Origin: an uncultured Collinsella sp.
GTDB lineage: Bacteria > Actinomycetota > Coriobacteriia > Coriobacteriales > Coriobacteriaceae
Reading direction: 5' to 3'
NCBI GenBank assembly: GCA_900545075.1
Contig: UQXT01000061.1
Coordinates: forward strand, 1 to 11,592
DNA length: 11,592 bases
The translations under genes were made by a program, and so were the position numbers. Shown piece by piece: positions 6,709 through 11,592 of this stretch; the first letter of the stretch is position 1; each line of letters begins with the position of its first letter. The notes beneath the pieces are model-generated. The model had not been told where the DNA came from. It saw only the letters and a list, made by a program, of their open reading frames with translations, and ran no database searches.

Positions 6709-7220
6709 TCGTGCTGGTTGGTGCGGTGCTCGTACTCCTCGGGGGTGATGACATCCTCGATGCGCAGGTTGACGCCCGCCACCTCAAGGCCGGTCATCGC
6801 AGCCAGACGCTCGGTCACGCGTGCCTTAACGTCGTCGAAAATCGCGGGCGCGTAGGCGCCGTACTCGATAATGACGGAAATGTTGACGACCACGCGGTTG
6901 TCATCGGTGACCTCGACCGTCACGCCCTTGGTCAGATTCTCGGCACCAAACTGCTCCTGCACAAAGTGCATGAGGTTGCCCTTCATGCCCAAGACGTGCG
7001 GCACCTCGCGGGTAGCCATAGCGACGATCTTCTCAATCACACCGTTGGAATAGGTCAGCGAGTCCTCGGACTCGTCTGTTTCCTCGTCGTCCTCATCCGC
7101 ATCGGACTCGGCCTCGACGAGCGCCTCGTCCTCGAGCGTCACATCCTCGGCTTCGGCGACGGCCGCCTCGTTCTCCTCGAGCTCGGTATCGGCCACATCG
7201 ACCTTCGTGTTAAAAGCCAT
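6705..7220 (-). CDS. Asp23/Gls24 family envelope stress response protein
   Basis: The 171-residue protein has an Asp23 domain at about 56-160 (YSNGVIEKIVAMATREVPHVLGM, written here as positions 57-79 in two parts: YSNGVIEKIVAM and ATREVPHVLGM). The strand VTVEVTDDNRVVVNISVIIEYG covers 100-121. In staphylococci the family member is a small, abundant protein held at the membrane by AmaP and linked to cell-wall stress. Residues 10-54 are an acidic low-complexity leader, rich in Asp and Glu, which is longer than in the classical protein. AGGAGG (plus-strand 7225-7230) lies 4 bases before the ATG. It is the last gene of the amaP–DUF2273–asp23-like operon, 44 bases after the DUF2273 stop. Its stop codon lies inside a tandem repeat unit. 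The strength of the ribosome binding site suggests high expression. Confidence 0.93.
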   Translation of the reverse strand: MAFNTKVDVADTELEENEAAVAEAEDVTLEDEALVEAESDADEDDEETDESEDSLTYSNGVIEKIVAMATREVPHVLGMKGNLMHFVQEQFGAENLTKGVTVEVTDDNRVVVNISVIIEYGAYAPAIFDDVKARVTERLAAMTGLEVAGVNLRIEDVITPEEYEHRTNQHE

Positions 7221-7264
7221 GGTTCCTCCTTATGCCTGCCGCGGATGCGACAGTCGAATACATG

Positions 7265-7642
7265 CTAGCGGCCACTAAACAGGCGGCCAAGGAAGTTGAC
7301 GATTCCGTTCTCGCCGTCGCGGATCTGGCCAATCACGGCGCCGATCAGCACAAAGAATGCGATGACGAGCGTATCCCACAGGCCGAGCGTGAGCACCAGC
7401 ACAGCGAGCACAAAACCCGCGACGGCTCCGAGCGTGGTGTTGGGATGACGGACGGCATAGCTCCAGATGGCTGCCCCCGTACCCTTGATGAGACCCATGG
7501 CCTCATCAAAATCATCGGCGACCGCGTCATGCGACTCGGTACCCTCCACCTTGGGATCGACGACCTCGCCTGCCGGCGCAGCGCTCTGATCGATGGTCAG
7601 GCGCGGGGTGCGGACGGTCTTGTCTTGATTGGTATCACTCAC
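7265..7642 (-). CDS. DUF2273 small integral membrane protein
   Basis: The 125-residue protein has a polar N-terminal half (1-62) and a DUF2273-like hairpin of two membrane helices (about 71-88 and 91-106: TLGAVAGFVLAVLVL, then LWDTLVIAFFVLIGAVIG). A short basic tail ends in FLGRLFSGR. DUF2273 proteins are usually encoded between AmaP and Asp23 and are thought to belong to the same membrane assembly; their exact role is unknown. The start is a GTG at 7640-7642, supported by GGAGG 6 to 7 bases upstream. It overlaps the amaP end by 8 bases (GTGAGTGA), which suggests coupled translation. The open frame extends upstream to 7855, but that part lies inside amaP in another frame. The extended N-terminus is longer than in typical 60- to 80-residue members. 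Confidence 0.88.
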   Translation of the reverse strand: MSDTNQDKTVRTPRLTIDQSAAPAGEVVDPKVEGTESHDAVADDFDEAMGLIKGTGAAIWSYAVRHPNTTLGAVAGFVLAVLVLTLGLWDTLVIAFFVLIGAVIGQIRDGENGIVNFLGRLFSGR

Positions 7643-8180
7643 CGGAAACCTCCACGGTCTGGACGGTAGTCTTGGACGGCAAAAAACGAACGCGTGCGGT
7701 CGTGCCCGGCGTGCCGAGCATGGTGTCGCAGGCCTCCTCGATACGTTGCTGCATCGCGGCTGCAAGGGAGGCCACGTCCCGGTCGTCGAGCGCGATGGCG
7801 TCGACCTTAAAACGGACACGCGATTCGTCGGAGCCCTGCACGCGCGCCTCGACATGCTCGACCATCACGCGGTCGTCGCGCTCTGCCGCAGTGCGAGCAC
7901 ACGAGGAGAGGGCAGCGAGCGTGACCTCGATATTACGCTCCCCCGCCGGATGCACGCAGGACGGCTCGCGACGAGCAAACATCAGGCGGAAGAAACCCAC
8001 GAGCACGCCGAGCGCCACGACACCGCCGCACGCCGTAACAACGATGCGCGGCAGCGGATCGCGCATCAGCAGCATAAAGCGATAGGTATATGGTCCCCAA
8101 AACTGGCAGACTAACGTGCCCAGCGCCACGACGGCGGCGGCAAGATACACGATCGCCAGGGCTCGTTTGAGCACGCGCAT
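7635..8180 (-). CDS. amaP: Alkaline shock response membrane anchor protein AmaP
   Basis: The 181-residue protein has two N-terminal membrane helices (about 8-27 and 46-67). A cytoplasmic domain (about 75-181) follows and resembles the Asp23 fold (ERNIEVTLAALSSCARTAAERDD, positions 81-103, seen as the stretches ERNIEVTLAAL and SSCARTAAERDD). This is the AmaP architecture: the helices fix the protein in the membrane and the soluble part recruits Asp23. It is the first gene of the operon, followed by DUF2273 (8-base overlap) and the Asp23-family gene. AAGGGAG lies 6 bases before the ATG at 8178-8180. Identification rests on architecture plus gene order. Confidence 0.88.
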   Translation of the reverse strand: MRVLKRALAIVYLAAAVVALGTLVCQFWGPYTYRFMLLMRDPLPRIVVTACGGVVALGVLVGFFRLMFARREPSCVHPAGERNIEVTLAALSSCARTAAERDDRVMVEHVEARVQGSDESRVRFKVDAIALDDRDVASLAAAMQQRIEEACDTMLGTPGTTARVRFLPSKTTVQTVEVSGE

Positions 8181-8230
8181 GCGGCGCTCCCTTCAAATCT
8201 TGATCCACAGAATGCAAAACGATTCACATC

Positions 8231-8236
8231 ATTATA
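8231..8236 (-). promoter_or_regulatory. Candidate -10 box of the amaP operon, inside the yebC terminator T-tract
   Basis: The minus strand carries a perfect TATAAT here, 51 bases before the amaP start codon. It directly follows the T run of the yebC terminator. No good -35 box lies 16-18 bases upstream, since that stretch is the GC-rich terminator stem. It may therefore just be a T-rich terminator tail; a promoter is possible. Confidence 0.3.
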
Positions 8237-8239
8237 AAA

Positions 8240-8277
8240 GAGCCGGGTCCGGTGCCTCATGCACGCGGATCCGGCTC
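8240..8277 (-). terminator. Rho-independent terminator of yebC
   Basis: An 11-bp stem (8240-8250 with 8267-8277, one G-U pair) lies 70 bases after the yebC stop. A small inner hairpin (GTGC with GCAC) sits inside the loop. In the minus-strand transcript the stem is followed by TTTTATAATG, a good T-tract. It separates yebC from the amaP operon. Confidence 0.8.
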
Positions 8278-8346
8278 ATCTATTCCACGAGGCTTGCATG
8301 CTCGCTTCATTATGCCCAGATATGCACGGCTCAATCCGTGCGGGCG

Positions 8347-9153
8347 CTACTCCTCCTCGAGGGCAGCGATGACCTCGTCGGTCATGTCCATGGTGCTGTA
8401 GACGTCCTGGACATCGTCGAGCTCCTCAAGACGGTCGATGAGGCGCTGAACCTTCTTGGCATCGGTACCGGAGACCTCGGTCGGGGTGGTCGGGACCATG
8501 GTGGTCTCGGAGCCCTTGACCTGGATGCCCTGCTCCTCGAGTGCCTTGGAGACAGCCATGACGTCGTTGGCAGCGGTCCAGACGATCCACTCCTCGCCGG
8601 CGTCCTCGTAGTCCTCGCCACCGGCCTCGGCGATCGCCATCATAAACTCATCCTCGTCACCGGCAGCACCGTTGGCGATCATGGTCTCCTTCTTGGCGTT
8701 CTCGTCCAGGACCTCCTTGGCAACGACGATCTGGCCCTTGCGCTCAAACTGGAAGGCGACGGAACCGGAGGTGCCCAGGTTGCCACCAGCGTGGGAGAAG
8801 GCGGAACGGACGTCGGCAGCGGTGCGGTTGCGGTTGTCGGTCAGGCAGTCGACGTAGACGGCGACACCGGCGGGACCGTAGCCCTCGTACACGATGTTCT
8901 CGTAGACGGCGGCATCGGCACCCGAACCAAAGGCCTTATCGATAGCGGACTTGATCTTGTCCTTAGGCATGGACTGAGCCTTGGCCTTGGCAACGGCAGC
9001 GGCGAGGCTGGCGTTGTTCTCGGGCAGCGGGTCACCGCCGAGACGGGCAGCAACGGTGATGTTGCGGCTGAGCTTGGAGAAGAGGGCGGAACGCTTGGCG
9101 TCCTGCGCGCCCTTACGATGCTTGGTTGTGGCCCACTTAGAGTGTCCGGACAT
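8347..9153 (-). CDS. yebC: YebC/PmpR family protein
   Basis: The 268-residue protein starts with the family signature MSGHSKWATTKHRKGAQDAKR in its usual form (residues 1-21, MSGHSKW then KHRKGAQDAK). It continues with NNASLAAAVAKAKAQSMPKD (46-65), YEGYGPAGVAVYVDCLTDN (89-107) and FQFERKG (134-140). YebC proteins are cytoplasmic. They were described as transcription regulators, and more recently as factors that help ribosomes through proline-rich stretches. It is about 20 residues longer than usual; the extra part appears to lie at about 146-165 (EVLDENAKKETMIANGAAGD), between the second and third domain. AGGAG lies 6 bases before the ATG. A TATATT box at plus-strand 9203-9208 may be the -10 element. 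Codon choice is strongly C/G-ended, consistent with good expression. Confidence 0.96.
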   Translation of the reverse strand: MSGHSKWATTKHRKGAQDAKRSALFSKLSRNITVAARLGGDPLPENNASLAAAVAKAKAQSMPKDKIKSAIDKAFGSGADAAVYENIVYEGYGPAGVAVYVDCLTDNRNRTAADVRSAFSHAGGNLGTSGSVAFQFERKGQIVVAKEVLDENAKKETMIANGAAGDEDEFMMAIAEAGGEDYEDAGEEWIVWTAANDVMAVSKALEEQGIQVKGSETTMVPTTPTEVSGTDAKKVQRLIDRLEELDDVQDVYSTMDMTDEVIAALEEE

Positions 9154-9240
9154 ACGTGTCTCCTATCGGTTTTGACCTAAAGCCCAGCGTGGATGCTCGG
9201 GCAATATAAACAAACGTCGTTATGATATACCTACCGGCCT

Positions 9241-9320
9241 GCAAGATAAACCCCAAAATGAAGGCGTCGTGATGATGCAAGCCCTTGGCGCAAAGCAACC
9301 TGTCCCCGATATGCCAATCT
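9241..9320 (+). repeat. Degenerate, interrupted copy of the 43-base repeat behind the DUF6020-like gene
   Basis: The left part (9241-9259, GCAAGATAAACCCCAAAAT) matches the start of the 43-base repeat (GCAGATAAAACCTGCCAAAAT at 6630-6650, given as GCAGATAAAACC then TGCCAAAAT) with small gaps. After about 37 unrelated bases, AACCTGTCCCCGATATGCCA (9297-9316) matches its right part, including CCTGTCCC. It lies just downstream of the stop at 9325-9327. It looks like a decayed or interrupted family member. No clear terminator for the DUF6020-like gene was found in this gap. Confidence 0.45.
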
Positions 9321-9324
9321 TGGG

Positions 9325-11508
9325 CTAGGCCCAGAGGAGGTCGCTGCGGGTGATCGTGGCACCGATGGCGAAGGGCATGCATGCAATGACTGGGTACAGG
9401 TAGCGCATGTAGGTCGATCCGTTACATGGACCGATCAGGCACACGGCGAGCACGCCCAGCAGCGGTATCCAGATGGCCAGCGCGCGCCACGAATGGCGGC
9501 GCAACAGGTAGACCACTACGGAAATCATGATCCACACGTAGGTGGCCGAGCTCATGGTGAGCGAGATAAACGGGATGCGCTGCACCGCCACGCGGTACAG
9601 GTTAATCAGGTGGTCGCACCAACGCACGGCCTTGCTATCGACCGGATGGAAGTCAAAGTACTTGAGGTTATCGGGCTTCGCCATGATCTCGGCACTGCGC
9701 GCCGTGCTGTAGACCCAGGCATCGCGAGCACTCGGATAGAAGTACCCGTAGTAGTTATTGACGAGCGCCGAGATGTAGCACTCGGGGTCCTTTTTGAACA
9801 TCAGGGCCCACACCTCAAAATAGGCCTTGATGTCCTCCTGCGAGGCGTACTCATTGAAGCAGTTTTTGACGGCATCCGACTTGTCGGGGTTGTAGCGACG
9901 GCCCAGGTTCTCGTACTTAAGCACCCGATCGATCACAGCGCGCTCCTCATCGGTCACCAAGCCGTCGCAGGGAGCTTCCTCGATCGTGCCATCGTCTTTG
10001 ACCTTGGGGTTAACGCCCGAATTAAGGCCGTCGTGCTTTTGGACGAAGCGTGCCGTCTGTTGAAACGGAATCGAGAGGATCTCGCGCTTGGAGCCCGGCG
10101 TGATATCGTGCGCCGGCATAAATACCTTGGTGAAATACATGTTGGAGACAAGGCAGAGCGCAAGCACTGTGAGCACGCCGACCCAGCGGAAGCGCGACGT
10201 GGCGTACGAGGGCGTGACGCCAGACTGTTTGGCCACGCGACGGGCCACATGCGCGTCCCAGGCGCAAAACGCCGCCGCAATCACGCAGGCCGCCAACGGA
10301 AAGACCAGGCCGCCATTGCGCAAAAACGTGGAACCCATGGCACCCAGCACGAGCAACAGCCAGTCGTGGCGCGCAAAGAGCACAGGCGCCTGTTCGCCCG
10401 CGCGCTCGGCATTGGCATCGCGACGGGGCAAGCCACATGCCACGAGCTTGACGGTCGGAACGAGCAGCACCAAAAACGCATCGGCGAAAAGTACGTCTTT
10501 GGTCAGCAGCGCCGCGTAGTTGGAGAACATCGGCATAAACGCAAAGAACAGCAAAATGACGCCGCGGACCGGCAGACTCACGCCCAGCTTGCGCAGCGAC
10601 GATACGGAATAGGCCATGCAGGCGGCCGTGATGACAAATTGGGCACAGATGTAGATGGCAAGCCCCGCATTGGCGCTGTTGAATAGCGAAAGCCCCAGTT
10701 GCACACACGAGCCGATGATGGCCGTGTGCACCACCGGATGATGGCCGTTGAGCAGCACGTTGGGATTAAGTAGGCGTAGGTAATCGCTCGTGCCGTTAGG
10801 GTAGTTGAACCATTGGCGGATCTGCGCGCCTGTGTCTCCCATAAAGAAGCCGGGCAGCGAGGCGATAAGCGTGGGCGCCCAGACAATCATGAGCACAAGA
10901 AACGGCCCGACAAAAGGATGGACCGAGAGCACAGCGTGGACCACACGCCACACGCGGCCAAAATGCGCCTCCGAAAACGGAATGCGGCGGGAGCCCAACC
11001 AATCCAAAAACTCAAAAGCCAGATAGAAGGCAACAATCGCCAGAAGCATCCAGCCCGCGCCGCCAATCCAGGCGCAGATAACGCGCGCTTTGTCGCCCAG
11101 CACAATCTCGGCCGAATCGGTAAGGTCGTAGCTACGGCCAAACACCATGCAAACGGCAAAGAACAGCGATGGCAGCACGACCGACGGGCGCCAAGCGTCA
11201 CCGCGGCCAAAGAACACATAGCGAAACGGCAGCGTAAGCAAACAGGCAAGTGCGAGCAGCATCACTGCGTCGGTATGGCCGGCAAACGAGAGAAGTACCT
11301 CATAGCACACATAGAGCGTGCCCGTCGCCTTGGGGTCGATCGCCAGGACCGCGTTGCTCGACACCGGAGCGGGATCGATGGAAAACGCCGTGGTCGCCAG
11401 CAGGGCGAGCAAAAATGCGACGAGCGTCTGCTTGGCGGGATAGCGCTTAAACCAAACGATGCGGGCAGCGTCGCGCGCAGCCGTTGCGGAGAGGTCGGGA
11501 TCCTTCAC
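9325..11508 (-). CDS. DUF6020-like multi-spanning membrane protein
   Basis: The 727-residue protein resembles the DUF6020 family, large membrane proteins with a GT-C glycosyltransferase-like layout. About twelve hydrophobic segments are visible (for example 28-42, 82-96, 110-124, 150-168, 198-220, 280-300, 312-330, 336-357, 383-415, 440-458, 650-668, 676-695, 702-718). Conserved-looking motifs are FMGDTGAQIRQWF (222-234, acidic residue in the first large loop), NGHHPVVHTAIIG (254-266), LLTKDVLFADAF (334-345), FLRNGG (395-400) and STYMRYLYPVIA (698-709). A soluble loop of about 185 residues (460-645) should face outward. Family members are presumed to transfer sugars or modify the envelope, but none of this is proven here. 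The start is GTG at 11506-11508, with GAAAGG 11 bases upstream, a weak site. A copy of the palindromic repeat occupies the leader. Confidence 0.85.
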   Translation of the reverse strand: MKDPDLSATAARDAARIVWFKRYPAKQTLVAFLLALLATTAFSIDPAPVSSNAVLAIDPKATGTLYVCYEVLLSFAGHTDAVMLLALACLLTLPFRYVFFGRGDAWRPSVVLPSLFFAVCMVFGRSYDLTDSAEIVLGDKARVICAWIGGAGWMLLAIVAFYLAFEFLDWLGSRRIPFSEAHFGRVWRVVHAVLSVHPFVGPFLVLMIVWAPTLIASLPGFFMGDTGAQIRQWFNYPNGTSDYLRLLNPNVLLNGHHPVVHTAIIGSCVQLGLSLFNSANAGLAIYICAQFVITAACMAYSVSSLRKLGVSLPVRGVILLFFAFMPMFSNYAALLTKDVLFADAFLVLLVPTVKLVACGLPRRDANAERAGEQAPVLFARHDWLLLVLGAMGSTFLRNGGLVFPLAACVIAAAFCAWDAHVARRVAKQSGVTPSYATSRFRWVGVLTVLALCLVSNMYFTKVFMPAHDITPGSKREILSIPFQQTARFVQKHDGLNSGVNPKVKDDGTIEEAPCDGLVTDEERAVIDRVLKYENLGRRYNPDKSDAVKNCFNEYASQEDIKAYFEVWALMFKKDPECYISALVNNYYGYFYPSARDAWVYSTARSAEIMAKPDNLKYFDFHPVDSKAVRWCDHLINLYRVAVQRIPFISLTMSSATYVWIMISVVVYLLRRHSWRALAIWIPLLGVLAVCLIGPCNGSTYMRYLYPVIACMPFAIGATITRSDLLWA

Positions 11509-11529
11509 AGTCCGAATAGCCTTTCTAGA

Positions 11530-11572
11530 AACCTGCCAAAAAGGGACAGGTTTATTTTGGCAGGTTTTATCT
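11530..11572 (-). repeat. 43-base palindromic repeat, copy 2 (inverted relative to copy 1)
   Basis: This is the exact reverse complement of 6632-6674. It carries the same 12-bp palindrome and 13-base loop with GGGACAGG on the plus strand. It ends 22 bases before the GTG start of the DUF6020-like gene, so it lies in its leader or promoter. If transcribed, the hairpin would stand next to the weak ribosome binding site. The exact identity over 43 bases in non-coding DNA implies recent copying or gene conversion. Confidence 0.85.
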
Positions 11573-11592
11573 GGGGAAACGTTACGGTTCTG

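Noticed and set aside
8091..8110. GGTCCCCAAAACTGGCAG, similar to the repeat core
   Set aside because: It lies inside amaP and encodes part of its first membrane segment; the similarity is probably chance.
8116..9180. Plus-strand frame (354 codons) opposite yebC
   Set aside because: Shadow of yebC; Gly/Leu/Val-rich translation typical of antisense to a codon-biased gene.
9493..10686. Plus-strand frame (397 codons) opposite the DUF6020-like gene
   Set aside because: Antisense to motifs of the membrane protein; no ribosome binding site or domain.

Overview
This 11.6 kb window looks like ordinary chromosome from a high-GC bacterium that uses strong Shine-Dalgarno sites. The best guess is a gut Coriobacteriia (Collinsella-like, Actinomycetota). 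That is an inference from base composition plus gene content: an Asp23/AmaP/DUF2273 set, a YitT protein, a DUF6020-type membrane protein and a YebC with an insert. No marker gene here proves it.

Layout. Bases 1-549 hold no convincing gene but contain a pair of inverted 26-base motifs. A YtcJ-type amidohydrolase (minus strand, 616-2253) and an M20D peptidase/amidohydrolase (plus strand, 2422-3885) diverge from a 168-base gap with a promoter and a dyad. A strong bidirectional terminator separates the peptidase from a convergent minus-strand gene for a zinc-ribbon, multi-helix membrane protein with a Pro/Glu tail (4017-5291). Upstream of that lies a YitT-family membrane protein (5442-6464).

Next, all on the minus strand, comes a compact three-gene operon, amaP (7635-8180), a DUF2273 gene (7265-7642) and an Asp23/Gls24 gene (6705-7220). 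In other bacteria these products form a membrane-anchored cell-envelope stress module. It is bounded by terminators at 6582-6619 and 8240-8277. yebC (8347-9153) and a 727-residue DUF6020-like membrane protein (9325-11508) follow upstream.

The most unusual content is non-coding. A 43-base palindromic repeat occurs in exact inverted copies at 6632-6674 and 11530-11572. The copy behind the asp23-like gene has grown into three tandem 16-base units that run into the gene's stop codon. A shared core (TGCCA or TGGCA, four bases, then GGGAC and A/G and GG, read on the minus strand) also appears, degenerate, just downstream of the zinc-ribbon and DUF6020 genes. This points to a dispersed REP-like family placed at gene ends. 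I saw no defence system, CRISPR array, prophage, insertion-sequence transposase, tRNA or rRNA.
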